Of a DNA stretch of 64,000 bases, positions 25,913-34,668 are shown piece by piece. The stretch's first letter is position 1; each line of letters opens with the position of its first letter. A model generated the notes under the pieces. It saw only the letters and a list, made by a program, of their open reading frames with translations. It was not told where the DNA came from and ran no database searches. The translations under genes were made by a program, and so were the position numbers. The DNA lies in NCBI GenBank assembly GCA_900316675.1, contig ONDR01000001.1, positions 62,001-126,000 on the forward strand. The letters are read 5' to 3'. The stretch comes from an uncultured Bacteroidales bacterium (GTDB lineage Bacteria; Bacteroidota; Bacteroidia; Bacteroidales; UBA932).

Positions 25913-26274
25913 TCTCTACCCCTCAAGTGCCGTAGGTGTCCCAAATTTCACACCACCTACCGCGATATAGCCCCAGAACGGCGTAGGTGTCCAATTCTAA
26001 AGGACACCTACCGCAGTGCCGGGGTGACGGCCGCTGCGAGTGGGGCCCTTTCCCGGAGCCCAGGCGAGCGGCGAGCCGTAGCCGCCGAGCCCGCTTGTTG
26101 CGAGGCGGCACCACTGATTATCAACGACTTACATACTTTGCTTGTAGCCATTTTGCAACAAGCAGATTGCGTAAGTAACTGATACTCAATGAAGGGATTT
26201 CTCCACTACGGGTGGAGTACACAAAAAAAGGACTCACCGGGCGGTGAATCCTTTTATTATAGAGTGTTTAAAGA
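25913..26274. repeat. Structured, repeat-rich insert between the two mdh 3' ends
   Basis: The 362 bp contain no supported gene. GTAGGTGTCC occurs at 25932 and 25983, with its inverted copy GGACACCTAC at 26002-26011 (perfect 10-bp hairpin 25983-26011) and a shorter CACCTAC at 25954-25960. From about 26012 to 26110 the DNA is markedly GC-rich, unlike the flanks. A nested stem follows: TATCAACGACTTAC (26119-26132) against the complement of 26171-26184 (11 of 14), enclosing TGCTTGT/ACAAGCA (26139-26145/26158-26164). The stretch ends with the mdh terminator. It looks like a decayed small mobile element or repeat. Confidence 0.6.
26230..26251 (-). terminator. Terminator of mdh
   Basis: Stem GGATTCACC/GGTGAGTCC (one G-T pair) on the minus strand followed by TTTTTTTGT. 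Confidence 0.75.
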
Positions 26275-27261
26275 TTACAGATTGGGGTTCTCTTTCTTCC
26301 AGTCAGCAACGGCGGGAACGATACCAAGGGTAACGATCTCATCGCGCATCTTGCAAAGGTGCTCGTAAGAAGCCTGGAGGTCTGCCATCTCTTCTGCGCT
26401 GCCCTCGGGGTTGGTGAAATGAACACCGGTAGCATCGATAACGGTAGGCATAGCCATCATTACATTCTTGTACTGTGCGTTGTTAACGTAAGTACCTGCA
26501 GGCCAGGTGAATTTCTCACCGCCCATAGAAGCCTCGATCATCTTTACAGCCTGATATGCAGGGCTCTGGAATGAGCTGCGGCCGCGAAGCTTGATGATGT
26601 TGCTACCACCCTGGATGGTGTTGTGCTTGATCTCTGCGAACCTCTCTGCAGAAAGATTGAGCTCTGCAAGGGGCTTGCCGTCAACTTTAACCTTTGATGC
26701 GAATACTGCCATAGCCTCTCCGTGGCCACCGTAAGTGTAAGAACCGGTAACCTTGTACTGAGCTACGCCGAACTCCTGCGCAAGAGCCTCCTGCAGACGG
26801 GTGCTGTCAAGAGCTGCAAGTGAAGTGAGCTGGCTGGGCTTAAGGCCGGAGTGGATAAGAGCGGTAAGAGCGGTAACGTCTGCAGGGTTGAAGATAACCA
26901 CTACAAATTTTACGTCAGGGCAATACTTCTTGATGTTGTCACCGAACTCAGCAGCAATCTGGCAGTTGCCTTTGAGAAGGTCTTCACGGGTCATGCCGTC
27001 TTTACGGGGAGCACCACCGGAAGAGATGATATACTTTGCATCCTTGAATGCAACAGCGGGGTCGATGGTAGCGGTAAGGTTGATACCGGGGAATGCGCAG
27101 TGATCCATCTCTGCGAGCACACCCTTAAGACCGGGCTCGAAAATATCATACAGGCAGATGTTGGGGGTGAGGCCAAGCATTGCTGCGGTCTGGACCATAT
27201 TTGATCCAATCATACCGGCTGCTCCTACGATAAGAAGCTTTTCATCAGTAAGAAATTTCAT
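26275..27261 (-). CDS. mdh: Malate dehydrogenase
   Basis: 328 aa. The NAD-binding motif is VGAAGMIGSNM at the N-terminus, NPADVTAL is the conserved Asn-Pro-x-Asp region, DSTRLQEALA carries the substrate Arg region, and the catalytic His is in GGHGEAM. The sequence follows the LDH/MDH superfamily pattern of Bacteroidales malate dehydrogenases, which act in the reductive branch to fumarate/succinate. Its last 131 bp are duplicated downstream. Confidence 0.9.
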   Translation of the reverse strand: MKFLTDEKLLIVGAAGMIGSNMVQTAAMLGLTPNICLYDIFEPGLKGVLAEMDHCAFPGINLTATIDPAVAFKDAKYIISSGGAPRKDGMTREDLLKGNCQIAAEFGDNIKKYCPDVKFVVVIFNPADVTALTALIHSGLKPSQLTSLAALDSTRLQEALAQEFGVAQYKVTGSYTYGGHGEAMAVFASKVKVDGKPLAELNLSAERFAEIKHNTIQGGSNIIKLRGRSSFQSPAYQAVKMIEASMGGEKFTWPAGTYVNNAQYKNVMMAMPTVIDATGVHFTNPEGSAEEMADLQASYEHLCKMRDEIVTLGIVPAVADWKKENPNL

Positions 27262-27302
27262 GATGTTTTATAGTTTTTTATAGTACTTTCAGAAAAGTTT
27301 TG

Positions 27303-27310
27303 CAAAGATA
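27303..27310 (-). promoter_or_regulatory. -7 box of mdh
   Basis: TATCTTTG on the minus strand, about 41 bp before the mdh start; divergent from the box at 27335. Confidence 0.45.
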
Positions 27311-27334
27311 CGAAAGAGTTTTGAGAAAAAGTAC

Positions 27335-27342
27335 TATATTTG
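27335..27342 (+). promoter_or_regulatory. -7 box upstream of the phosphopantetheinyl transferase leader
   Basis: TATATTTG, predicting a leader of about 180 nt before the transferase ATG. Confidence 0.45.
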
Positions 27343-27367
27343 CGGATGTTTATTTGACAAAGAGACA

Positions 27368-27481
27368 ATGGAGCCTCCCAGTTCATTCAATAGTCGTGAA
27401 TCTGTAACGGATCCCTTAGCGGATGATCCGTTATCGCAGAACCTAACCATTGATTCATATTGCATGTACGCCCGTGCCTAA
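27368..27481 (+). CDS. Possible 37-codon upstream ORF in the transferase leader
   Basis: An ATG-started frame (MEPPSSFNSRESV...) ends 43 nt before the transferase. It contains a 9-bp perfect inverted repeat, TAACGGATC (27405-27413) and GATCCGTTA (27425-27433). No family is recognised and it may not be translated. It is listed because it and the hairpin fill an otherwise unexplained leader. Confidence 0.3.
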   Translation: MEPPSSFNSRESVTDPLADDPLSQNLTIDSYCMYARA

Positions 27482-27524
27482 GGTATCGGGTGCAGAACTG
27501 TTTGTGCTCCTAAAACAATAATTT

Positions 27525-28160
27525 ATGGGACTTTACCTAAAAAAGACACTTGAAAACGAAGCAACAGTAGCGGTCTGGAAAATTGAAGAAACAGAAGAAG
27601 AATTAAAGAGACTCAGCGCTACTCCTACGGACGAGATGGAAGAGATTTCCTTCATCAAGAGTGAGTCGCAGCGCAAGCAGCGTCTGGCAGTTCGCGCCCT
27701 CCTTGGTGAATTGTTCGAGGAAAAGGTTTACCTGAGCCACCATGACAACGGCAAGCCTTATCTTGAGAATCTTGTCACAAACATCAGCATCACTCACACA
27801 GAAAAATATGTCGCCGTCATCCTTCATGACGAAGAAGACGTAGGCATTGACCTTGAGTCCATGGACCGCGACTTCTCTGCAGTAGAGAAGAAGGCCCTGT
27901 CAGAGGACGAAATCGACGACCTTGAGGACGATCGCCGCAACGAGCAGCTCGCAATCTACTGGTGCGCAAAGGAAGCCATCTTCAAGAGAGTTTCCGCTTA
28001 CCGCGTAGATTTTGCAGAGCAGATAGAAGTAGAGCGTTTCCGTCCCCGCGGAGAAGGCGAACTTGAGGCAACATTCATCCACAAAGACGGTTATGAGGAA
28101 GACTTTGAACTTGAGTACATTACCTTCGACCGCCACGTCATGGTTTGGGTTGTCGGATAG
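27525..28160 (+). CDS. 4'-phosphopantetheinyl transferase superfamily protein
   Basis: 211 aa. The Mg/CoA motifs of the Sfp/AcpS superfamily are visible: SITHTEKYVAVIL, DVGIDLESMDRDF (GxD/E) and IYWCAKEAIFK (WxxKEA). HHDNGKPYLE matches the conserved GKPxL region. It transfers phosphopantetheine from CoA onto carrier proteins, most likely ACP. The gene stands alone behind a ~180-nt leader and is followed by a terminator. Confidence 0.88.
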   Translation: MGLYLKKTLENEATVAVWKIEETEEELKRLSATPTDEMEEISFIKSESQRKQRLAVRALLGELFEEKVYLSHHDNGKPYLENLVTNISITHTEKYVAVILHDEEDVGIDLESMDRDFSAVEKKALSEDEIDDLEDDRRNEQLAIYWCAKEAIFKRVSAYRVDFAEQIEVERFRPRGEGELEATFIHKDGYEEDFELEYITFDRHVMVWVVG

Positions 28161-28223
28161 TGCGAATAAGTAACAAATATGTTATAAATTTGGAATAATT
28201 CTAAATTAGAATTTTTTATAATT

Positions 28224-28255
28224 CCCTGTTAATCAACAAATTAACAGGGTTTTTC
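28224..28255 (+). terminator. Terminator after the phosphopantetheinyl transferase
   Basis: Perfect 10-bp stem CCCTGTTAAT/ATTAACAGGG with a 6-nt loop followed by TTTTTC. Confidence 0.85.
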
Positions 28256-28287
28256 ATTATTGTTGATAACTTTATTTTTGAATTTCG

Positions 28288-28318
28288 TTGCTATTGATAA
28301 TCTCTTGTTCTATCTTTG
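28288..28318 (+). promoter_or_regulatory. Promoter of nrdD
   Basis: TTG (28288-28290), a 20-bp spacer and TATCTTTG (28311-28318). The ~64-nt leader starts with a CCGGC...GCCGG stem. Confidence 0.6.
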
Positions 28319-28385
28319 TTACCCGGCTTCGGAAAGCTAGCCGGTCTAGCGAATAACACTGATTTAAACCTAAACTGACATAGAT

Positions 28386-30596
28386 ATGGTCAAGCACGTC
28401 ATCAAACGCGACGGTAGAGTCGTCGACTTCAACAATCAGAAGATTGTTTCCGCCATCCTCAAGGCAATGGATGTTACAGACGCCGGAGAGGATATTGTAC
28501 TTGCAGCAAAAATCGCAGACGCTATTTCCAAGATTGACAAAGACGGAATGAGCGTGGAGGATATCCAGGACTGCGTAGAGATGGAACTTATGAAGAGCCC
28601 CCGCAAAGAGGTAGCTCGTAAGTACATCGCATACCGCAACCAGAGGAACCTCGCCCGTAAAGCCAAGACCAACGAGATTTTCCAGACTATCATTGACGCA
28701 CAGGCCAATGATATCACCCGTGAGAATGCAAACATGAATGCCGACACTCCTGCCGGCATGATGATGAAGTTTGCATCAGAAGCCACAAAGAGCTATGTTG
28801 ACGAATGCCTGCTCTCCAACGACGTGCGAGAAGCAGTTGCCGGCAACTACATCCATATCCACGATAAAGACTATTATCCCACAAAGTCCCTTACCTGCAT
28901 CCAGCACCCTCTGGACCTCATCCTTGAGCATGGCCTCAAGGCCGGTCACGGCGAGTCCCGCCCTGCAAAGAGGATAGAGACTGCTAGCGTACTTGCCTGC
29001 ATTTCCATGGAGACTGTTCAGAACGAGATGCACGGTGGCCAGGCCATCCCTGCCTTTGACTTCTATCTGGCTCCCTTCGTACGCAAGACCTTCGAAGAAG
29101 AGATTGACAAGGTAAGTGCTTACACCAACGTGGACTACAGCGAGCTTAAGCCCGTCAAGATCGACGACTACATCAAACGAGACCTTACCGGCCTGCAGGG
29201 AAGGGATCGTGCCGTACAGCACGCCATCAATCAGACCGTAAGCCGCGTTCATCAGGCTATGGAGGCATTCGTGCACAATATGAACACCATCCACAGCCGT
29301 GGAGGTAACCAGGTTGTGTTCAGCTCTATCAACTACGGTACCGATACCTCTGCAGAGGGACGTTGCATCATCCGTGAAATCCTTAACACCACCTACGAGG
29401 GTGTAGGTAACGGAAGCACCGCCATCTTCCCTATCCAGATCTGGAAGAAGAAGAGGGGCGTAAGCTACCTGCCCGAGGATCCCAACTACGACCTTTACAA
29501 GTTCGCCTGCAAGGTTAGCGCCCGTCGCTTCTTCCCCAACTTCCTGAACCTTGACGCAAGCTACAACCAGGATCCCGCCTGGAAGGCAGACGATCCCCGT
29601 CGCTTCGAGCATGAAGTAGCAACAATGGGCTGCCGTACCCGTGTATATGGCAACAAGTTCGGCCCCAAGACTTCCATCGGCCGTGGCAACCTTAGCTTCA
29701 CCACCATCAACATCGTAAAACTTGCTATCGAGGCAATGAACGAAGAGACAGACAAAGACCTCAGGATCAAGAAGTTCTTCGGCAAGCTGGACTGGGCTCT
29801 GGAAATTGCAGCAAAGCAGCTGAACGAGCGCTTCGACTTCCAGAAGACCGCCCTCAAAAAGCAGTTCCCGCTTCTTATGAACGGCCTGTGGCTGGGCAGC
29901 AGCAAGCTTAAAGACGATGATACAATTGAGTCCGTAATGAACCAGGGAACCCTGTCAATCGGCTTCATCGGCCTGGCAGAAACCCTTATCGCCCTGATTG
30001 GCAAGCATCACGGAGAGAGCGAAGAGGCACAGGAACTTGGCCTTCGCATCATCTCACACATGGCAGAGAAAGTGAACGGCTTTGCAGAGACATATCAGCA
30101 CAACTTCACCTTCTTTGCAACCCCGGCAGAAGGCCTGGCTGGCAAGTTCACCAAGAGGGATAAGAAGACCTTCGGCGTACTGCCCGGCATTACCGACAAA
30201 GACTACTATACCAACTCAAGCCACGTTCCGGTTTACTATCACTGCACACCTGAGCACAAGGCTAAGATCGAGGGCCCTTATCACAAGTACGAGAATGCCG
30301 GCCACATCTTCTATGTAGAGATTGACGGCGACGCCACCCACAACCCGGAGGCTATCATGCAGATTGTGGACCTCATGGATAAGTACGATATCGGTTACGG
30401 TAGCGTTAACCATAACCGCAACCGCTGCCTTGACTGTGGCTTCGAGAGCGCAGAGCACGACCTGCACGAGTGCCCTCACTGCCACGGCCACAACATCGAC
30501 ACCCTGCAGCGCATTACCGGTTACCTTGTAGGTACTACTAACCGTTGGAATTCCGGCAAACTGGCCGAGCTCCACGACCGCGTTATCCACAAATAG
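28386..30596 (+). CDS. nrdD: Anaerobic (class III) ribonucleoside-triphosphate reductase
   Basis: 736 aa. An ATP-cone (about 1-95, VIKRDGRVVDFNNQKIVSAI) is followed by the ten-stranded barrel with NMNTIHSRGGNQVVFSSINY. The C-terminus has the Zn site CLDCGFESAEHDLHECPHC and the glycyl-radical motif RITGYLVGT (Gly near residue 712). It makes dNTPs without oxygen. The activase nrdG starts 4 nt downstream. Confidence 0.97.
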   Translation: MVKHVIKRDGRVVDFNNQKIVSAILKAMDVTDAGEDIVLAAKIADAISKIDKDGMSVEDIQDCVEMELMKSPRKEVARKYIAYRNQRNLARKAKTNEIFQTIIDAQANDITRENANMNADTPAGMMMKFASEATKSYVDECLLSNDVREAVAGNYIHIHDKDYYPTKSLTCIQHPLDLILEHGLKAGHGESRPAKRIETASVLACISMETVQNEMHGGQAIPAFDFYLAPFVRKTFEEEIDKVSAYTNVDYSELKPVKIDDYIKRDLTGLQGRDRAVQHAINQTVSRVHQAMEAFVHNMNTIHSRGGNQVVFSSINYGTDTSAEGRCIIREILNTTYEGVGNGSTAIFPIQIWKKKRGVSYLPEDPNYDLYKFACKVSARRFFPNFLNLDASYNQDPAWKADDPRRFEHEVATMGCRTRVYGNKFGPKTSIGRGNLSFTTINIVKLAIEAMNEETDKDLRIKKFFGKLDWALEIAAKQLNERFDFQKTALKKQFPLLMNGLWLGSSKLKDDDTIESVMNQGTLSIGFIGLAETLIALIGKHHGESEEAQELGLRIISHMAEKVNGFAETYQHNFTFFATPAEGLAGKFTKRDKKTFGVLPGITDKDYYTNSSHVPVYYHCTPEHKAKIEGPYHKYENAGHIFYVEIDGDATHNPEAIMQIVDLMDKYDIGYGSVNHNRNRCLDCGFESAEHDLHECPHCHGHNIDTLQRITGYLVGTTNRWNSGKLAELHDRVIHK

Positions 30597-30600
30597 AAAT

Positions 30601-31116
30601 ATGGCAGCAAACCGGATAAGAGTACTGGATATACTGCATCAGACAATGGCGGACGGACCTGGTTTCCGTACCGCCATTTACTGTGCGGGCTGCCTGCATC
30701 ATTGCAAGGGCTGCCATAACCCGCAATCGTGGGACATGAACGGCGGCCGCTGGATGGATGTGGACGATCTCCTGGAAGAAGTTCTGTCAGACCCGATGAG
30801 CAATGTCACCTTCTCTGGCGGAGACCCCTTCTATCAGGTTGAGGCCTTCACCCTTCTGGCGCAGCTTATTAAGCAGTATTCCAATAAAACTATCTGGTGC
30901 TGGACAGGCTTTACCTATGAAGAAATTCTGGCAGACAAGCGGATGTCGCAGATTCTGCCGTACATCGATGTTCTGGTTGACGGTCCCTTCATTCTTGAGC
31001 AGAGGGACACGGAGCTGCTGTTTCGCGGCAGCCCCAACCAGCGCATCATTTACCTGCACGGTGAACCCCCGGAGGATGTAATCCCCGGCACGGTGCAGAT
31101 TATTAAACCTAGATAA
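30601..31116 (+). CDS. nrdG: Anaerobic RNR activating radical-SAM enzyme
   Basis: 171 aa with the iron-sulfur motif CLHHCKGC inside GCLHHCKGCHNPQSW (CX3CX2C), the GG-type SAM motif in NVTFSGGDPFYQ, and DVLVDGPF near the C-terminus. It installs the glycyl radical on NrdD. Confidence 0.96.
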   Translation: MAANRIRVLDILHQTMADGPGFRTAIYCAGCLHHCKGCHNPQSWDMNGGRWMDVDDLLEEVLSDPMSNVTFSGGDPFYQVEAFTLLAQLIKQYSNKTIWCWTGFTYEEILADKRMSQILPYIDVLVDGPFILEQRDTELLFRGSPNQRIIYLHGEPPEDVIPGTVQIIKPR

Positions 31117-31118
31117 AA

Positions 31119-31141
31119 GGATTCGCCAGAGCGGCGGATCC
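31119..31141. terminator. Bidirectional terminator between nrdG and the EnvC-like gene
   Basis: Stem GGATTCGCC/GGCGGATCC with a 5-nt loop, TTTT on the plus side and A-rich sequence on the other, between converging genes. Confidence 0.7.
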
Positions 31142-31144
31142 GTT

Positions 31145-32350
31145 TTACTTTAACCAAGATTCAGGATCCACGGCCTTGTTGGAAGGATCCCAGAGTTCGA
31201 AGTGCAGATAGGTATCGCCCTGAACCGGACCAGCTTTTCCAAGGGTCTGGCCAGTAGTGACTTTCTGTCCCTCCTTTACGGAAACCTCTGTCAAGCGGCA
31301 GTACAGCGATATATAGTCTCCGTGGCTCACGGCAACGGCATGACCGTATCCGGGCAGCACGAATGTCTTCATTACAGTACCGTTGAATATGGACTTTATC
31401 TGGTCTCCGGCAGAAACGGAAATGTTGACGCCATTGTTCTTAAGGTCTGTCACATTCCTGTGCAAAGGATGACGATAGCTGCCGAAGGACGACAGTACCG
31501 GGCCTGCAGCAGGCCATGGCAACTTGCCCTTGTTGCGTTTGAACTCGTTGGAAAGAGCCTCGTCCGCAACCAGTTTGCTTGCATCTTTCTTGGCCTCTTT
31601 CTTCTTGCTGTTGCGCAGTTTTTCCGCCTCTTTGCGAAGCTTGTCAAGTTCTGCGTTGAGGCGTTTGATCTCTGCCCTCTTGGCATCGGCCTCCTTCTTA
31701 TATTTCTTTGAGTTCTTTTGAATTGTGTTGACGATGTTCTCTGCCTCACGCTCGTCTTTCTGCAGCGATGTCACCTCTGCACGACGCTGTGCCCTGACAG
31801 CCTCTGCCTGCTTTTTAAGGCCCTCCAGCTGCTCTTTCTGCACGGCCATCTCTTCCTTGGTGGCAGTGATTTTCTTTGCCTGGGCGGACATCTGGGCGGA
31901 CAGGCTCTTGAGCACACCTATGCGGCGGAAAGCCTGGCCAAGATTCTCGCTGGAAAGGATGAACATATACCAGACCTTTGCATCCCTGTTCTTGTAGGCA
32001 TTGCGCACGAGACGCGCGTAATATGTTTCAAGAGTGTCCAGACGGGTCTGAAGAACAGCAATCTGATTGTTCTTTGTGCGGATAGAGTCCTCGAACGCGG
32101 AAATCTCCACATCGCTCTGGGCCACCAGCGCCTTCCTGGCGCGCACGGACGCCCTGACCAGGTCAAGCTTTGATATGGCACTGCCCTTCTTGGCCTCATT
32201 CTCCTTCAATTTTTTCTCTATCAGGGCAAGATCTTTCCTGTAAGAGTCAATCTTCTGCTGCTGTTTCTTAACGGCATCCTGCGCCGATGCTACCTGCAGC
32301 ATCAGCACAAAAACGGCAAACAATGACAGTATGAGGCCTTTTTTACTCAT
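31145..32350 (-). CDS. EnvC-like coiled-coil / degenerate LytM (M23) protein
   Basis: 401 aa. A signal peptide (LSLFAVFVLMLQVASAQ) precedes two long coiled coils (about 25-130 and 160-265) and a C-terminal LytM domain (about 285-401). The LytM zinc residues are largely missing: the HxxxD site reads VTDLKNNGVNIS and the HxH region keeps only YLHFELWDP, so it is probably an amidase activator rather than a hydrolase, as for EnvC. Location is periplasm. It overlaps the TPR gene by 8 nt. Confidence 0.85.
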   Translation of the reverse strand: MSKKGLILSLFAVFVLMLQVASAQDAVKKQQQKIDSYRKDLALIEKKLKENEAKKGSAISKLDLVRASVRARKALVAQSDVEISAFEDSIRTKNNQIAVLQTRLDTLETYYARLVRNAYKNRDAKVWYMFILSSENLGQAFRRIGVLKSLSAQMSAQAKKITATKEEMAVQKEQLEGLKKQAEAVRAQRRAEVTSLQKDEREAENIVNTIQKNSKKYKKEADAKRAEIKRLNAELDKLRKEAEKLRNSKKKEAKKDASKLVADEALSNEFKRNKGKLPWPAAGPVLSSFGSYRHPLHRNVTDLKNNGVNISVSAGDQIKSIFNGTVMKTFVLPGYGHAVAVSHGDYISLYCRLTEVSVKEGQKVTTGQTLGKAGPVQGDTYLHFELWDPSNKAVDPESWLK

Positions 32351-33998
32351 CTTCCTTTGGCAATGCTTTCATCTGTGTCCGGTAAACATCGGCCAGCTCT
32401 TTTTCTCCCAGGGCCTCCAGAACCACAACATAATGAGCCATGATGGTGGCGCTTTCCTTGCCTCCGTACAACATAGCCTGCTTAAAGAACATCTTGGCCT
32501 CCAGCGACTTACCGGTAAGATGAAGTATCCAGCCGTAAGTGTCCAGATAAGTAGCGTTCTTGGGCTCCAGCTCTATGGTCTTGCGGCTCATCTTAAGGGC
32601 CTTCTTGAGCTGCTTGCCTTCCAGGCACAGATACCAGGCGTAATTGTTCAGTACGGGAGCATATTCCGGATTAACCTTAAGGGCCTGATCGTAGCACTTG
32701 TACGCATTCTTGTTATCGCCCAGCAAGTGGTACATATCCCCCATGCCGGACAGGGCGGAAAGCGTTTTTGCACTGTCTCCCGCAGCCATTTCAAGCTGAC
32801 GGATAGAGTTTTGAAGCACTCCCTTGTAGTCTTTCAGGTTATACTTTGCAAGGTTGTTCATCTCCAGGAAGACTTCTTCTTCCGGGAAGACCTCCATAGC
32901 CTTTGAACTGCCCTCTGACAGGAGGGGCCAGTCTTCGCCGCGATAAATTACGCTCAGATAAGCATAAGCGGCGCCGCGGCTGTCGGGATAAATCTCCCAG
33001 CAGCGTTTGGCATAATCCGCTGCAGCATCGGTATCGCCGGCATAAAGGCTGTATGCGCTGGCCGTCTGGAGCATTACCGAATCTGACGGATGAATCTCTA
33101 CGGCCTCTGTGATAATGGAATCAAGCTGCGGCTTGAAGGATGACAGGAAACGCTGGTCCGTGCCCCTGAGCACCTGTACAAGATAATCTGACTTTGCGCC
33201 CGCCGGGGCCTCCCTGTCGCCAATTATATCCTTAAGCTCCTGGAAATACTGCGGATACTTTCTTGTAAGGCGGAAGGTCTCTGCGCGGCCGAGCCTTGCG
33301 GGGAAGTATCCGTCCTCAAGGGATAGGGCTTCATCAAAATAAGCCAGGGCATTGGCATCGTTGTACATTCCCATCTCGTATTCTCCCAAAACGGTCAGTA
33401 CGTAGGGTGATGAATATTCTGCCACATAGTCCTTCAGCACCTTATATGCCTCTTCTATCTTATCCTGCTTGCGAAGTATGCTTGAACGGGTCATGACAGA
33501 GGCATCGGACTTGCCGTCACGGCCTTCGATATCGTCCAGAACGGAAAGGGCCTTTTCCGGCGAACCGGCAGCCATGTACAGGTTCATCAGAACATACTGA
33601 CGATTGCTGTTTTTGGGAAAGTCCTTGAGCAGACGCTCATAGCGGGCGATTATAAGGTCCAGCTCTTCTGAAGAATCGTAGGTAGAAAGCTGGATTTCAC
33701 GGTACCAGTAGTTGGTACTGTCAAGTGCGACTGCGGTATTGATAAGTTCCCTGGCACCATTGGAATCATGTTTTGCCAGACGGCACAGGGCCTTATAATA
33801 ATATGCCGCGTCATTCTTTGCATCTTTGGCGATAAGAGCTGCGAACTGGCGTTCTGCCGCATCGATGTCACCGGAAGAATATGCCGCCACGGCCTTAAGG
33901 AAGGCCTCGGTTTGCTTGCCCGCATCCTGGCCATGCGCAAAGGGCGCAGACAATAGTAAAAATATAGCGGCGATTATGTTAATAAGTACTGATTTCAT
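32343..33998 (-). CDS. Periplasmic tetratricopeptide-repeat protein
   Basis: 551 aa from 33998 (MKSVLINIIAAIFLLLSAPF, a signal peptide); the frame stays open 15 codons further. At least eight TPR-like helix pairs are visible, e.g. AYYYKALCRLAKHDSNGARE, then GNPEYAP-type repeats near the C-terminus (NAYKCYDQALKVNPEYAPVL, NNYAWYLCLEGKQLKKALKM). It is probably a scaffold in the cell envelope; the overlap with the EnvC-like gene suggests a shared task in wall or division work, which is inference. Confidence 0.85.
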   Translation of the reverse strand: MKSVLINIIAAIFLLLSAPFAHGQDAGKQTEAFLKAVAAYSSGDIDAAERQFAALIAKDAKNDAAYYYKALCRLAKHDSNGARELINTAVALDSTNYWYREIQLSTYDSSEELDLIIARYERLLKDFPKNSNRQYVLMNLYMAAGSPEKALSVLDDIEGRDGKSDASVMTRSSILRKQDKIEEAYKVLKDYVAEYSSPYVLTVLGEYEMGMYNDANALAYFDEALSLEDGYFPARLGRAETFRLTRKYPQYFQELKDIIGDREAPAGAKSDYLVQVLRGTDQRFLSSFKPQLDSIITEAVEIHPSDSVMLQTASAYSLYAGDTDAAADYAKRCWEIYPDSRGAAYAYLSVIYRGEDWPLLSEGSSKAMEVFPEEEVFLEMNNLAKYNLKDYKGVLQNSIRQLEMAAGDSAKTLSALSGMGDMYHLLGDNKNAYKCYDQALKVNPEYAPVLNNYAWYLCLEGKQLKKALKMSRKTIELEPKNATYLDTYGWILHLTGKSLEAKMFFKQAMLYGGKESATIMAHYVVVLEALGEKELADVYRTQMKALPKEDE

Positions 33999-34029
33999 GC
34001 TCAAAACTTCTACTGCGAAACGGTTTCTA

Positions 34030-34037
34030 CAAAAATA
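34030..34037 (-). promoter_or_regulatory. -7 box of the TPR gene
   Basis: TATTTTTG on the minus strand, about 32 bp before the chosen start. Confidence 0.35.
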
Positions 34038-34124
34038 ATACAAATTCCGCCAAATTTTTCATAAATTTGGAATGTGTTGGGGATTGGATAGAAAATTTGC
34101 CCCGATTGTTTAAAATTTAGGGCC

Positions 34125-34667
34125 ATGATGCAACGTTTTAGCCAGAACTTGCATCTTACTATACAGCAAAGCATTGAAGGCGACAGGGCCGCGCAAAAGG
34201 CAATATTTGACGCTCTGGCTCCTAAAATGATGGCTGTTTGCCTGCGCTACACGGGAGACCGTGAATCAGCGGAAGACGTGCTTCAGGATGGCTTCGTGAC
34301 GCTTTTTTCAAAGCTTGAAAGTTACACCGGAGACGGCTCCTTTGAGGGCTGGGCAAGAAAGATCTTTGTCAATACTGCACTTATGTCCTTAAGAAAAAAG
34401 GATGCACTGCGTGACAGCGGAGACCTTGAAATTGTCAGCGGGCAGGCCTCGGAATCAGCTTCACAGCTGCAGGCAATCGGTTACAAAGAGCTCATGGGCC
34501 TGATTGCGGAACTTCCGCCAATGTACAGGACTGCTTTCAACCTTTTTGTAATTGAAGGCTATCCGCATAAAGACATTGCAGAGGCTCTGGGTATTACAGA
34601 AGCAACTTCGCGTTCGCACGTGCAAAGGGCAAGGGCATATTTGCAGGAAAGGATAAAGAAAATGTAA
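34125..34667 (+). CDS. ECF-type RNA polymerase sigma factor
   Basis: 180 aa. Region 2 has GDRESAEDVLQDGFVTLFSK and FEGWARKIFVNTALMSLRKK; region 4 has LPPMYRTAFNLFVIEGYPH with the HTH KDIAEALGITEATSRSHVQR. A possible -7 box (TAAATTTG) lies at 34062-34069. It is followed 1 nt later by a membrane protein with anti-sigma-like topology. Confidence 0.93.
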   Translation: MMQRFSQNLHLTIQQSIEGDRAAQKAIFDALAPKMMAVCLRYTGDRESAEDVLQDGFVTLFSKLESYTGDGSFEGWARKIFVNTALMSLRKKDALRDSGDLEIVSGQASESASQLQAIGYKELMGLIAELPPMYRTAFNLFVIEGYPHKDIAEALGITEATSRSHVQRARAYLQERIKKM

Positions 34668-34668
34668 G

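Noticed and set aside
25987..26178. 63-codon ORF in the GC-rich insert
   Set aside because: Arg-rich low-complexity translation with no family resemblance; it runs through inverted repeats and GC-rich non-coding DNA.
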